Shown: positions 45,301 through 57,731 of the stretch, piece after piece
Position numbering within the stretch: the first letter of the stretch is position 1
Layout: each line of letters starts with the position of its first letter
Assembly: GCA_029204225.1 (NCBI GenBank)
Contig: CM055094.1
Location: forward strand, 14,324,928 to 14,388,927
Direction of reading: 5' to 3'
Source of the DNA: Diphasiastrum complanatum
Lineage: Eukaryota; Streptophyta; Lycopodiopsida; Lycopodiales; Lycopodiaceae
Length of the DNA: 64,000 bases
Made by a program: the position numbers and the translations under genes
Notes under the pieces: model-generated
The model's input: the letters and a program-made list of their open reading frames with translations, nothing else
What the model was told of the DNA's origin: nothing
Databases searched by the model: none

Positions 45301-46779
45301 GGAAAATTAGGAGAGAATATGATATCAAGGCATGTGAGTGAACGATGTACTCCATTCTGAATCGAGAGCCATGTGTATAATATTCATTGTAAGTTCATAG
45401 CAGCTGTGAGGAGGGATCTAGGAAGAGGCGGACTTTAAGTCATAGCCGAGATTTTGAAAAGTCTTTAATCTGCACCATAGATTCACAACTACTATGTCTG
45501 GTATTCGTGATCCAATGGTGGGCTACCATGCAATAGGCAATAGCCCGCTTCCCCATCAAGAATATCTAGTAATCTACCTACCAATCTCTCTATCTTCATC
45601 AAATATACATTGCATTGTAAGTTCATATCCATTAGCCTCATAGTAGGCATTGCCCTTGCATGTCAAGTATGCACATTGGTTGACATTTTGCTAGGTGCTA
45701 GCCCTTTTGCATAAAAAGTGAGGATTTACATAAGCTAATGTGACTCGGTTCATGTTTTGAGCAATGTCTTGAATCGATCAAACAAATCGAATCAATTAAC
45801 GCGAACTTTAATTTATCATTGATTATGCTTAGACGGTTGTAAGCAAATGAAATTACTCATTTATGTTATAACAGTGGATTGTATGTGTCCATAGAGGACA
45901 AAAATTGTCAAGTTTCTATACTTGTACACTAATGATTGTTTCCAAAAATATTGAATAAAAAACCATTGTTTGAAACAATATTGAGCAAGCTTTGTAGAGT
46001 ATTTGAAAGTTTTCATGGCAATTTGCAAATTGCAAGTTCAAATTTTATTTTTCACATTGCATTATCGTTTGTGAGAGAGATGAATCTCCTAGTTTATAAT
46101 TTTGAGAGGAAAATTGTCAAATCTTGGCTTGCCATCTTATGTGTGATAAAAAAAAATGGCTTTCTAACAACGGACTTTTCTTAACAAATGCTAACATTGT
46201 GGAAAGATGTTAAATATTCAGATTCATATTTGACTTTTAAAAAATCCATCTCCTATCATAACCATCTATATGTGTGCAACTAAGAGGTGTTGCAAGTCTA
46301 TATTGATATGCTTTTAATTTCTCTTTATTTGAATGTCAAAATTCACTTGCCTAAATTGCTCACGGAGGGGCAAGAGTAAAATGCATGTGCCTGTATATCT
46401 CACAAAGATTAAAGTTGGCACATAACTGGTAGATTCCATGAATGATGAAAGTGTTGGCTAATTGAAAAAGAGGCAAGACTCTCTCCCACAAATACCATAA
46501 CAAATCAAGATTTTAAACTTTTTTATGCTTGTACATTGCACTCTCTACCTTTTTTATTACATTTCCATGTGCAAATATTTAATGCTTCCGCATTGTACTC
46601 CACCTTCTTTATTACATTATATGCACCTCAATCGAATTAAACCTCAAATTTTAAGGTGTCAAAAAGGAAGGGTCCTCCAAGCTTCAAGCTACCATTCCTC
46701 ATACAGACCTAATAGTTGCATATCAGAAAGAGAAAGCGACAGAGGCGCATGCCATGTCTGAGATAGTCACAAGAAAAGC
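42305..46779. other. Unassigned region with minor duplications
   Basis: No coding region or element recognised. A ~79 bp diverged tandem duplication lies at 42904-43060 (units end in AGCAAAATCT). A 25 bp segment of the type TTCAAGCGYAGGACARTTCT is doubled at about 44727 and 44778. The 3' UTR of the ELF4-like gene lies at its left edge. Confidence 0.5.
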
Positions 46780-47656
46780 TTATACGTAGGATGTTGCCTA
46801 TCTCACAAGTCAACAATGTGTGCCATATTTGAGATAATTACAAGAAGAGCTTACATGTAGGATGGTGTCTGCTTCACAAGGCAACAATATGTGCAATTGC
46901 AGTTGTTCTTTAGAGGCGACAATCAAGGGTTGCACACATGCTTTTCATGAGATACTCATGGAGGTGAACATCCCATTTGCTCTTACTTACACAATTGCCT
47001 TTACATAGGCAATACAAGCAACATAAACATGCAGCAAGAACTTCAAGCAATCCATGATGGAGATCCTCGGTATGATATAATTCACAAAATCGTATAGAAG
47101 TTATTGAGTCTAGTTGAAAAGTTCATATGACACCTCTCATTCAGCAATAGCCTCAATATTTCAAGTGTTTTAATGCTTCAAAAACGTTTGTCTCTAAGCT
47201 TTACAAAATTTTCCAACTTTGATCCCAAGCCACCTTAGCTTTCCCAAACACTCTTGCAAGTGGTTCCACATGAGTGCACAAGCTGGAGACCATTCACCAC
47301 ACTTAAGCTGCCTTTCATTTCTAACAAATGCTCTAATATGTAGGATGGTGCTTACCTCACGAGACAACAATGTGTGCTATGTTTGACATAGTCACAAGAA
47401 AAGCTTACATGTAAGATGGTGCCTGCCTCACAAGGCATCAATGTGTGCAATTGTAGCTGTTTATTAGACGCGATAGTTGGGGGTTATAGACATGCTTTTC
47501 ATGAGATACTCATGGAGATGAACATCATGTTTGCTCTTATCTACACAATTGCCTTTACATAGGTCGGACAAGCAACAACAACATGCATCAAGAACTTGAA
47601 GCGGCATAGACCCTCAATATGATGTAGTTCAAACAACCATATAGACTAGTGTTTTG
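46780..47656. repeat. Tandem array, ~560 bp unit (left part)
   Basis: Copies start at about 46780 and 47338. Both contain ACATGTARGATGGTG, CTCACAAGGC, TGTGTGCAATTG, CATGCTTTTCATGAGATACT and ACACAATTGCCTTTACATAG. A shorter ~65 bp subrepeat (TACATGTAGGATGGTG...CAACAATGTGTGC) recurs inside. The array continues at 62547 after the 14.9 kb gypsy insertion. Confidence 0.88.
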
Positions 47657-47661
47657 GAAAC
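47657..47661. other. Target-site duplication (left), GAAAC
   Basis: GAAAC immediately outside the left LTR, identical to 62542-62546. Confidence 0.9.
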
Positions 47662-48761
47662 TGTTCACAGGTTCCACTCTATCTGTGAACATGGTTCTTT
47701 GGGTTTCTTTACTTCTTCTTTACCGTTCTTTATGGTTCTTCTGGTTCTTACGGTTCTTCTTGTTAGAACGGTTATCACACGAACGTGTTACTCATATTTC
47801 AACATGTATTTCCTAGCCTGTCAATGGGAGACACGGTTCCGATACTCAGCTACATGCATAAGTCAGCCATGTAACCAGTCTTAGCTCAAGAAGATCAACG
47901 TTTTGGAACAGGGAGTATTCCTACCACTATCTACTAAATCAGAAAACAATCAAGAAACTACTCAAACAAGAAACAAGAAACAAGAAACTAGATTCCTAAC
48001 AACATCGCAACAGTCCAAGAATCAAGAAACACTCATTTCTTGATGCTTAGATTGCTCAAGAACAATAAAGAACTGGAATGTAAGAAAGTATGCAAGATCT
48101 ACACCACAAAGTAGCCTATTTAGGTTACTTGCTTGCTGATTCCTACCTTATTCCACAAACAAGAAATGAACCCTAATCCACAACTAAGTAAGAAACAAGA
48201 AAACAAGATCCTAGTTAATCCACAATGCAAGGAAATCAAGCATGATCATAGAAACTTCACTCAAGAACATTGCCATGAACAAAGAGCTTAGCAATTATCA
48301 AGAACTCATGAAGGATCCTCTTTATTTGCTCAAGAGAACTTGACATTACATTCAAAGCTCCCTCACAAGAGAGGGAAGCCTTTAAATAAGCAAGAAGGCT
48401 GCCAATGTGGAGCCCAAGTGGCAATTCCACCAAATTAGAAATTACATGTGAAATTTGCCCTTCCACTAAAGGTCACCATCAAAAGGTGGCTCACTCTAAC
48501 TAATTTAAGGGAGGTCTACATTTATTTACAAATCCTAGGAAATATGACTAGCTCCTACATGGTCGTTCCTTCTCTGGGATACACCAAGTAGGCTCACATA
48601 GATATTTCACTGTCATCCTAGCTAGTAATTTCTCGGCTCTCATGCTCGGCTCTCAGCTTCTTCTACTCTCCTCCTTCTAAGATCTCCTCGGTCATGGGTG
48701 AGAGGTATTCTGTGTCTTCGGCTTGGCTCGGCATCTGGGGATTCTCTGAAATCTGCTAACA
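47662..48761 (-). mobile_element. 3' LTR of the 14.9 kb gypsy element
   Basis: Minus strand TGTTAGCAGATT...CCTGTGAACA, matched along its length by 61449-62541 with scattered substitutions and a few small indels. Confidence 0.96.
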
Positions 48762-48778
48762 TTATCCACCCCTAATCT
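48762..48778 (-). other. Polypurine tract
   Basis: Minus strand AGATTAGGGGTGGATAA directly before the LTR start TGTTAGC. Confidence 0.88.
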
Positions 48779-49077
48779 GTTGCAGGACCCACTGCAACAC
48801 CGGTGATGTCTTTCGCTTGGCACTTGGAAAAGCGTGGATCTTCGTTCGCTTCCGTAAAACCAGGTGCTTATTATCCGCAAAACTTATTATTATTATTTTT
48901 TCAGAATTGGAAGTCTCTCAATTGGCCGCTACATTCCAACCTTCTTGAGAACTTCTTGCGAGTCCTGCTCGCCTCGTCGTCGTGCCGTTTGCTTTCTCGC
49001 GCTCATCTTTCACCCCAAGGCTTCAAAAACTTGGAAGCAGAGCTTACTTCAGAAATTGAGGGGCCCCAGATATTCTC

Positions 49078-52030
49078 TTATCTTTCCACGAAGCCCATTT
49101 CATGCCAGTCTTCCACCATGGTCACATAGCGTGACAACATGAAGGCCGCTTTGTAGTATAGCCTGGCCATCATCTCATGGTCTTCTTTCGACTGGAGGGC
49201 TACATTTGGGTTGATTTTGATGAACTCCAAGCCTCGATTCCAGAAACAATCTTGCTGCATCAGAAAGGCCATGGATCTGCAATACTTGGCATTTTCTTGC
49301 ACGCAAAGATCGGCACTTGTTTTGTATTTATGCCCGAAGTCGAGTAATTGCAGCCTCAGATCATCCGGGGTGGTTCTCTCTGAAATTCCCGGAATGATTG
49401 GCCAGTTTACCAACTCTACTCGTGGCTTTTCCACCGGCCATGGATTTATGCGTTTGACAGGCATGTAGAAAGGATCCACCGGCTTCCATGCTGGTGCCTT
49501 CAGATACTCTTGGAGTCGTCTGCTATCTTTCAAGACTTTATTCCGCCATTTTGGTTGCGGTTGCAACACGTCAATGATCTCGGCCCTGGTGGAGTATTGG
49601 CTTTGATCGATGTTTTCTTTGCCTCCCCTTATGTTGGGAGGGTATTTCCTCTCAAACTTTTCTGACTCTCTTGTGTCAGCCAATTTGCCTCTGGGTCTGG
49701 TAGGGAAAGTTGTCCTATGCGGTTGGAATGGCCTCGCAGATAATCATCTAGGGCCTTGGTGCCCGTGTCTTTTTCCTTGGCTTTCTCGCTTGTCGACGGC
49801 TTAGTTGCGCCCGTATCTTGTCTGGGCAAGAACGACATGTTTCAGGGTTGGAATGATCTGGAGAGAGGGGTGCGAGAACGACATGTTTCATAGGGGGTGG
49901 GTTTAACAAATTATACGTCGCACCGGGGGAGTGGAGTTGTTGGAGGAACTCGTCCCGTCGGGCCTTGTATGTATCAACTGGACCTTTTGATGGGCCCATT
50001 ATTTTGCTAGGAGGTGATGGAGAGAGAGAAGATGAAAGAATCGGGTAAGTTGGAATAAATGTTTCGGAAAAATTAAATGCAGAGTAGGAGGAGGGGTTAA
50101 AGGTGGGAGGGGGTCGGAGAAAAGTTCTAGAAACAGCATCGGCTCTTTGGCCACCCAATCTCGAGCTACTGTCTGAAGGGTGGGTTTGCCTGTCCTAATT
50201 TCCTGCTCCATCATTCCCATCATCGTCCCGTGGCTTCGTTGATTGAGCGCCAGCTTGGGCCTTGCACGCCGTCTCCCATAGTTGGTTCACCTTGTGTTGG
50301 TGTCACAATCAATCAAGATGAGCTAGTACAAGTCATTCTAAATGGCTTAAAAGATGACTGTGATAATTCCAAGACTTCCTGCAGGGTCTTTGTGGTATCT
50401 TCCAGCTGCTTCTGGGACTCCAAGATGATCCTCTCTTGCTTGGCCACAATGTTTTGGAAATTTTTCTTTTCGGCCTCTCGATCTTGGATTAGCTTTACAT
50501 ATTTTTCCTTTCGGATGGCTGGGGCCTGTGGGGCCCGAAATTGAATATCCTCAGGCTTGACTAGAGGAGCATCGACTGTCATTGCACTCGGTGATCCATC
50601 TCGTACTTGGTTGATTTGGACCATTTGGTGCTGCAATTGTTTCTGCCTGGCCATCACGGATCTGGCTTCCACTGTCTCTTTTTCTTTCTCCTTGGCTAGC
50701 CTATGATATTGCACAATTTCTTGGTCTTGATGCTGGACCTTGCTCTCGAGCATTTGATACTGGCTCACCAACCAATGCATGTGGTAGCTTGTTTTGGGTA
50801 GGCCTATCATCGAGCGCTTGGCTGCTTCAGTGAGCTTTTCAGGATTAGTAAGGGTTGGGTACTGTTCTGGAGTGTGGGATGGTGAGGCTAGACCAAGAAA
50901 TAACCGTTGTGTTAGAGTTGAAAATGGAGGTGGAGGTGGAGGGAGTGGAGGGATGATGATAATAATTATTGTGGTGGTGGTGGCTAGTGGAGGGGTCAGA
51001 CTTCTTCATGGCTGCTCCACCTTTTCTGGTTCGTCATCGCTTATTTCCATCAGGTCTGCAGCATCAAAATATCGCAACGTTTCCAATGTGTGGACTTGCT
51101 GGGCCTATGGTTGTTGGTCGTGTGGTTGTTGAGCCGCTTCCGTGTCCTGGGGACTGGATATCCCCACTCCTCCCCCCTCAAAACTTGTGTCGGTGGTGAT
51201 GTTGGTGGCGTTGGCGTAGTAATCAGTGTGGGTGGGGTGGTGACTTGATCTGGCGGACCTGTGACTTGAGATACTATCGTGTCAGGTGCTGGTGTAGAGG
51301 TAGTTGCTCCATCACCCCCGTCGATGACATGTGAGGGTGATGAGTGTGGTTGTGAGGCCGTGGATGAGCTTCCATCATCTGAGGTGGAACCATCTGAAAC
51401 TGATCCCATTGGTGATGTGCTTCCAGCTTAAAGCTTCTTTTGCATCCTTTGTTGCCTTGTGTCTGGCAACTGGGCCTTGGAGGTATCGGCCTCTTGAGCT
51501 CTGGAGGTTGCAGCTACTTGTGAGTCCAGTTGTGGGCTTCTTTGCTTCTGTACCAGAGGGAGAATACTGGTGTTTACTCATTTAGGTTGGGATCCCGATG
51601 GTGAAGTTGTCCTTGATCGTGCACGCTTGGACTTTGTTGACTCAATGGGAATTTCCCATGCCTTGTCCGCAAGCTGCAAGTGTTGTTGAAGCTTTGGCCC
51701 ATTCTGGACTTGCTCAACATTGGGTCCTCTTGGGAACCCAAAACATTGCAAGTCGGCCGGTGCAAATGATATGTTGTAAACATAGTTCCTCACAAGAGGA
51801 ACTATTAGCTGGCATGACCTTGCTGTAGCATTGTAGTTGGCATATATCATATGCACGAGGCACGGGCTTTGATACCCCGTCAGGACTGGCATCTGAAACT
51901 CAATGGCTTGAAAGAAGGATGTTGTTTGTTGGTACCAGTGTTGCATTTTAGTAAGATCTAGTTTGGACAATTGGATGTCGAGCTTATTGGCATCATGGTC
52001 ATCAGCACTGGAGGTAGGGTTGGTAGACAT
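49078..52030 (-). pseudogene. Accessory (post-integrase) coding region of the gypsy element
   Basis: Minus-strand pieces, in order. First, 52030-51578 starts MSTNPTSSADDHDANKLDIQ and has LTKMQHWYQQTTSFFQAIEF and NISFAPADLQCFGFPRGPN. Next, 51409-51050 is a Ser/Thr/Pro-rich linker. Then 50810-50313 is a strong coiled coil (LVSQYQMLESKVQHQDQEIV through KNFQNIVAKQERI). Next, 50158-49748 is Pro-rich then basic. Last, 49683-49078 is a folded-looking C-terminal part (KAPAWKPVDPFYMPVKRINP, CFWNRGLEFIKINPNVALQS). Stops, frameshifts and a small insertion at 50290 interrupt it. Position after integrase recalls the env-like ORF of Athila elements, but I see no signal peptide or membrane segment. The protein family is not recognised. 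Confidence 0.6.
50290..50367 (+). mobile_element. Captured copia gag fragment (~75 bp)
   Basis: Plus-strand translation CVGVTINQDELVQVILNGLK followed by DDCDN matches the copia-1 gag (CVGVTINQDELVQVILNGLR, DDYDN). It sits between coiled-coil codons (..LQEVLEL) and VNQLWETACKAQ of the accessory ORF, in antisense orientation. No LTRs or target duplication are visible. Confidence 0.88.
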
Positions 52031-52064
52031 GATGAAAAAACTGATAAATAAGACCTGGAAAAGG

Positions 52065-53112
52065 GGTGTCAGTTGAGATTTCAGACAGGGTTAACAGGTG
52101 TCGATTGAGATGGGAGCGGAGGGCATCGGCTGAGATGTGAGCGGAGGGCATCAGCTGAGATGTGATGGAAGGTTTGGCTGAAGGGAGTGATGGCGGGAAA
52201 GGAATGGGCTGTGAGGAACTGAGGTTGGGAAGGAGGGTGTATGAAAGTGGAGGTGTTGTGGATAGAAGGGTATAGAGGATGTGTGGCAAACTAAGTGTGG
52301 TGTGAACAATGGAATGTAGAAGTTCCGAAAAAGAAGATGTGGGTATATGTTTGCGACTGAACAGAAAGAATGAATATATTGGGAGATGTAAAGAAAGTAG
52401 CTTTCGGTGAAAACGGGTTTTTGGAGATGATGAAAGAAAAGTGTGTATGATTAAAAGGTGATACTCAATAGTGTGACAGAAGTGTGTTGAATGCTTGCAT
52501 GACACTACCCCTCAGCATGCGAAATGTTTCAAATGCTTTGTTCTCCACTGGCGATATTAGGTTTGGAGATTGTTGGTGATGCGCTCTCAATCGAAAATAC
52601 ACTATATGGCTAATACTGGGTGGAGATGGTGTGGAAGCAACCACGGATGCACAGAATGAGATAACGCTAGGATCGTGTAGGAGAGCTGAAAAATCGCCAA
52701 TAGATCTTCGCCAAAGAGCTCCAGAGTTCGCACTTCGCTGAGGTGTGAATGTCGTCGAGGTGATGGCATTTATGGACGCCGTCGGTTGGGTTTGGACACG
52801 ATGGGACGTGTTTGTTTGTTGGATTTTAAATGAGAAGCGTCGGTCGAGATTCGATGAAGTTGCGTCGATTGAAATCTGAGAGAGTTGCGTCAGTCGAGAT
52901 CTGAGAGAGTCGCATCGGTCAAGATCTGAGAGAGTCGCGTCGGTCGAGATGTGAGAGAGTTGCGTCGGTCGAGATCTGTTAAAAATCCATCGGTTGAGAT
53001 CTGAGCGGATCTCGTCGGTTGAGATCTGAGCGGATCCTGTCGGTTGATATCTGAGCTGATCCCGTCAGTTGAGATTTGAGTGGATCCTGTCGGTTGAGAT
53101 TTGACAAAATCC
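52065..53112. repeat. Minisatellite block 1 of the gypsy element (GGTYGAGATCTGA unit)
   Basis: About ten ~25 bp units of the form GTCGGTCGAGATCTGAGAGA run from 52837 to 53112, with the second half drifting to TCGGTTGAGATCTGAGCGGA. Three looser copies (TCGGCTGAGATGTGAGCGGA) lie at 52065-52165. The block separates integrase from the accessory ORF. Confidence 0.88.
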
Positions 53113-53566
53113 CAATATGAAGGAATGGATCTATGTGATGCTAGTGAAGAACTTCAAGTTAAAAATATGAGTGTGGCCCAGAGTAGAAGTTCTTATGAAA
53201 AGAGTGTATCCCCAGGAATGTTTGTATGCTTGAGATACCAGTGAGACAGAGATGAGGTGGCTAAAGTGTGAGAATCATTTCCGATGGTGTAGCCTATCAT
53301 TTATTGATCTAGAACATCCATGACCCAGGAATATGTATAGGAAGAAGAGAATGCATAGAAAGTACATAAGTAATGGTATGAAGTATAAACAAGGAACGAG
53401 GTGAAAAATAGGCATGGAAAACTAGAACTACAAGCAAGATCATAAGAAAAATAGAAAGAAAAAATAAAAAATGTAAAATATATACTAGGGAAAAGATGTT
53501 AAATTGGGTCAACAAAAAACAACTCTTCGTAATACCGCCTTAGACGACCACCGTTTATGACAGTGT
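53113..53566. other. Spacer between integrase and minisatellite block 1
   Basis: Non-coding, nothing recognised. Confidence 0.5.
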
Positions 53567-54952
53567 CTAGGAGGATTTCGTCAAGTGTTTGCAACTAGAC
53601 TGCACCATTAGGAAAGATTTTATTAATAACATACGGCCCCTCATTCTGAATTTCAATTTGTCGGGGTGCTTCTTGGATGTATAAAGAAGCACCTGGTCAC
53701 CTAAATGTAGATCTTTATTGCGGAGGTGACGGTCATGCCAGGCCTTTTGGCGGCGTTTATTAACCAGTTGTGCGTGGTAAGATATAAGTCTTGTCTCGCA
53801 TAACTGGATTAACGTAAATAGCTTGGTTTTGAGTTGTTGTTCGATTGCAGCTTTTTCACAAAGATTTGTTGAAAAAGCTTCCATGACTCGTAATGATGGG
53901 ACTAAGACTTCTACTGGCATTACTGCCTCTTGACCATATACTAAGTGGAAAGGGGTAACCACCTAGTGGCTTTCTTCGGGGTGGTGCGGTAAGCCCAAAC
54001 AGCTGAGAAAAGTTTTGTTTTCCAATCAGAACGACTGGTTTCAACTATCTTGGTCAAAATTTTACATTTCGTCTTGGTAGTTGATTCAGCATGGCCATTA
54101 CATCTAGGGTAGTACGGTGTACCTTTTTTTGTGAACAACAAGGTAATGGCGTAGGAGGTTATCAATGACAACATTTAAAAAATGCGTGCCATGATCACTA
54201 ACTAACTTAATGGGATAGCTAAAACATGTAATAATGTTTTTGTAAAGAAAACACGCGACTGTTTTTGCGTTGGCATCCTTCGTTGCTCTAGCCTCCACCC
54301 ACTTAGTGGAGTAATCTGTGGCTATGAGGATGTAACGAGCTTGAGTATGTTTTGCTGCTGGACTGATTGGTCCAACAAAGTCAATTCCCCACTTATGGAA
54401 TGCTTCGCCTTCGATAATGGGAGTCAACGGCGTGAAGTCTGCTTTGGTGGTTTTCTTGGCTTGTTGATAGACATCACATGCTTTAATGACAGCAAACGTG
54501 TCCTTAAACAAAGATGGCCACCACAGTCCTGCTCGAAGTATAATCTTCACTGTGGCTTCAGCAGAAAAGTGGCCACCTCCAATGCCCTCATGAGCCTGAG
54601 ATATGATAGGTCGTATCTCAGATTCATAAGCACATCGGCGAATGATACCGTCAACGGCCCTTTTGTAAAGTTGTACCGCAATTAACTGAAAGGGCGCTGC
54701 TTTTAGCAAAAATTTTCTTTTTGCCGTCGTACTCGAGCCTTTTTTGAGTTTGCCTGTTGTGAGAAACTGGGTGATCTCCTTAGCCCATAAGGGTGTAGCA
54801 TCGATCTGAAAAAGGCATGCATCAGGGAGATCATCGTTGATTGGTGTAGTTTCTTGTTCAGCACTTGGTAGTCTGGAAAGGTGGTCCGCCATGAAATGTT
54901 GGGTCCCTTTCCGAACAACTACGCAAAAATTAAATTCCTCTAAAATCAACAA
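53567..54952 (-). pseudogene. Gypsy integrase (14.9 kb element)
   Basis: From 54952: the end of RNase H (KGTQHFMADHLSRLP). Next is the zinc-binding region HEGIGGGHFSAEATVKIILR with ACDVYQQAKK, where the last zinc Cys is Tyr. The core has WGIDFVGPISPAAKHTQARY (first Asp), LVSDHGTHF (second Asp) and, after a frameshift near 54110-54170, YYPRCNGHAESTTKTKCKIL (Glu). TPFHLVYGQEAVMPVEVLVP and RRQKAWHDRHLRNKDLHLGD close the domain. No chromodomain follows. Two frameshifts and the lost zinc ligand argue against activity. Confidence 0.93.
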
Positions 54953-56170
54953 CCATCAAGCTATACGTTCCGTTTTACAAGATTTATTAACGATATATAG
55001 AAGGGCTTGATGGTCTGTGTAGAACGCAAAGGTCTGGCCTAATAAATAATGTCTTAGTTGTTGCATAGCATAGACCATCACCAATGCTTCTCTCTCGGTG
55101 GTTGTATAGTTTACTTCAGCAGGCACCAATTGCCTGCTCAAGAAATGTATTGGGAAGTCTTTGCCATACTCATCCGGATGTGCAAGAAGACCTCCAATGG
55201 CATACTTACTTGCGTCAGTATGTACATGGAACTCTTTCGTGTAATCTGGCGAGCGGAGTATGGGAGCCAAGGTGAGGGCTCTTTTCAACTCCTCAAAGGC
55301 CTTAACTCGTTCTTCGGTCCAGTGAGGATCTACCACAACTAAATAAACGAGGTGTGCCTTGCCGGCATAGTCGATTATAAAGATGCGATAATAATTTGTA
55401 TGACCGAGGAAGACATATACTTCTTTCACTGTTGCAGGTAAGGGCATTTCTACTATAACCTTGATTTTTGACGGGTCGGTAGAAATACCGTCCTTTGAAA
55501 TTAAATGCCCGAGTACGACCCCATGGGTGACCCATATTTGGCATTTATCAGGGTTTAGTGAGATTCCAAATCTCCGACAGCGAATGAAGATTTTCTCCAG
55601 GGCGTCAAGGTTTGTAGGCTACGGAGGAATGTACACCTAGATCGTTGAGATAAATCTCCACGATTCGATGTAACAGATCTTGAAAGGTTAGTTGCATGAC
55701 CCTTTGGAACGTTGAAGGGGCATTGCAGAAGCCAAAGGGCGTAACGTTATAAGCAAAACCCTGTTCTCTGTTGCAAAAATCATTTTATGTTTATCTTCAG
55801 GGGCTATTTGAACCAGGAAATACCCGTTGAATCCATCCAAGAAGCTGAAAGCTTCAGCTCCTGCCATTTCCTCTAGGATTTGAGTCGTTAAAGGCAAGGG
55901 AAAATGGTCTTTTTTCGTAACCGCATTAAGGTTTTTGAGATCGACATAGATACGAAGCTTGCCATTTTTCTTGGGTACAACCACAATGAGTGATACCCAA
56001 TCAGTATGTTGAACTTCATAAATGAAGCCAACATCCAACAATTTCTTAATATCTTTGTTGATCCTCTCACGATAGACATGGTTAGATCGATAGGGTTTAG
56101 CCCTAATAGGCTTAGCATTGTCTTCTAAAGGAATCCTATGGACGACTATTTCAGGTGGAATTCCTTTCAT
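54953..56170 (-). pseudogene. Gypsy reverse transcriptase and RNase H (14.9 kb element)
   Basis: RT: VHRIPLEDNAKPIRAKPYRS, VVVPKKNGKLRIYVDLKNLN, EAFSFLDGFNGYFLVQIAPE, then a frameshift near 55760 and PFGFCNAPSTFQRVMQ. At 55638-55651 IYLNDLGVHS appears where the catalytic YLDD is expected. RNase H (55447-54956) is better kept: KEFHVHTDASKYAIGGLLAH, VNYTTTEREALVMVYAMQQL and FYTDHQALLYIVNKS give the D-E-D residues. A stop follows at about 54956. The D-to-N change in YXDD should abolish polymerisation. Confidence 0.95.
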
Positions 56171-56200
56171 TTCTGTATAATTCCATGCAAATACATCCCT

Positions 56201-57540
56201 TTATTTGCGAAGTAATGTTTCTAGATCATCAAGTTGGGTTGATGACAAATGTGCACCAACATGAACTATTCGATCTATCTCCTCATCATGATCTTTAAGG
56301 TTTAGTGGAATGGTCTTAGTAGGTCCTTCAAAGGAGTTGAAATTTGGTGTAGGCTCCCGATGTGGTTGTGGTAACTGGATAACAATGTCATCCAGTGTAA
56401 AGTCTTTGAACTTCTGTGGAAGATCAAAAGGTGGGTCGATAAAAGGTTCGGGAACTTTGGGAATCATTTGAGGTGATTCACTACTGGACGTGGAAGCTTG
56501 GTCGGATTGTTTGGTTTTTGTCTCTTTTGACAAGGGCTTGATCGACTGTTTAAGCTTCTCACACATCTGTTTTTGAAGCTCGGTTAATTTTGTATCAATA
56601 ACTTTAGCTGTTTGTAACCGAGATTTTTGTGGTTTTTGAATGGGCGGTGTTGGTGCCTCACTTATCATATCATCGTCGATTGTATCCCAAACTTCGTCGG
56701 GATACACATCCCATGTGTATACTTTGGGTTTGGGCTTGTATGTTTGTGTGTTGTGTACCTTGGATGTCAGTTGGACGTGAGCCAACGGTTTGGTGTCATT
56801 ATCTTCTTAGGGATTGATTTTGATGGATAAGGTTGTGCATCTAGATATAGGAGTACATTTTCATCCGTCATGTCTACATCATCCATGGAAAGAATACCTT
56901 CTTCCAAAACATGGGCAGTAGAGACACTAGGTTCTCCTTGGCACCACGCTATAGGAATCGGGTCAATCATCATAAGTGGGATGATGGGTGTGTCAATGTC
57001 TGTAGAGGATGGGAGAATATCCACATCTACTGCTGCAGTTTTGAAATGACATCGATTGGAACCAGTACAGTCCACAGTGGCTAGTGCGTGACCCCAATTG
57101 ATTATGTCCATTGATCTCGTATAGTGACCTTTTGGTTGGATCGGGACGCTATCTGATTCGTCATATGTTGTGGATGACCAATCATCGTATACCTTGGTGG
57201 GCTTGACATGGCATGTTGAGTCAACCATGACTCGTTTATCATGGTTGCCAAATGTAATTTTGCTATGTTTCCAATCTTGGACAACACCTGCCATCTGGAG
57301 CCAGGGTGTACCAAGAAGGAGTTTATATGTATTGTTATCTTCTGGTAGATCTAAGATGACACAATCTAGCACAAATTTGACACCTACTATGCGAACTTTT
57401 ATATTTGATAAATGACCAGCAGGGTCAGTAACTCGTTGATCAGCCATGCAAAGTTTATATCGTGGTTGATCGAGGGTATGAAAGCCCCATGACTTTGCTA
57501 ATGACAAAGCCATGATATTAACGCCTGATCCGCTATCTAG
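56201..57540 (-). pseudogene. Gypsy protease and linker to RT (14.9 kb element)
   Basis: Upstream of 57513 the DSGSGVNIMA active-site region leads into LAKSWGFHTLDQPRYKLCMA, VRIVGVKFVLDCVILDLPED and YKLLLGTPWLQMAGVVQDW, a retropepsin of Athila/Tat type. A linker at 56785-56201 (MAHVQLTSKVHNTQTYKPKP, later LSSTQLDDLETLLRK) follows. One TAA then separates it from RDVFAWNYTEMKGIPPEIVV at the start of RT. A stop lies near 57566. Confidence 0.9.
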
Positions 57541-57731
57541 GATAGCAGATACTACGGGATAGTCTTAGGACAAAGGTAGGGTGATGCTAGCCCCCTTAGC
57601 AACACCTTTATTCAACAAATTCATAGAAATCTGGGGAATTTTAGGAATCTCTTCTGTTTCCCGCTGTTCATTAGGAATAGTAGGCAGCTGAAAATTTTGA
57701 TGGATATAACGTTGAAGCCCAGTGAAGGATT

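Noticed and set aside
47654-47884. Hydrophobic small proteins at 47654-47884 and 61439-61672
   Set aside because: Both lie at corresponding positions in the two LTRs. They are parallel shadows, not independent genes.
49078-49683. Accessory ORF as a retroviral envelope gene
   Set aside because: The position fits, but no signal peptide, membrane helix or cleavage-like site is visible, so it is left unidentified.
52837-53112. CRISPR-like regular repeats
   Set aside because: The units are contiguous minisatellite copies without unique spacers, inside a plant retrotransposon. Not a CRISPR array.
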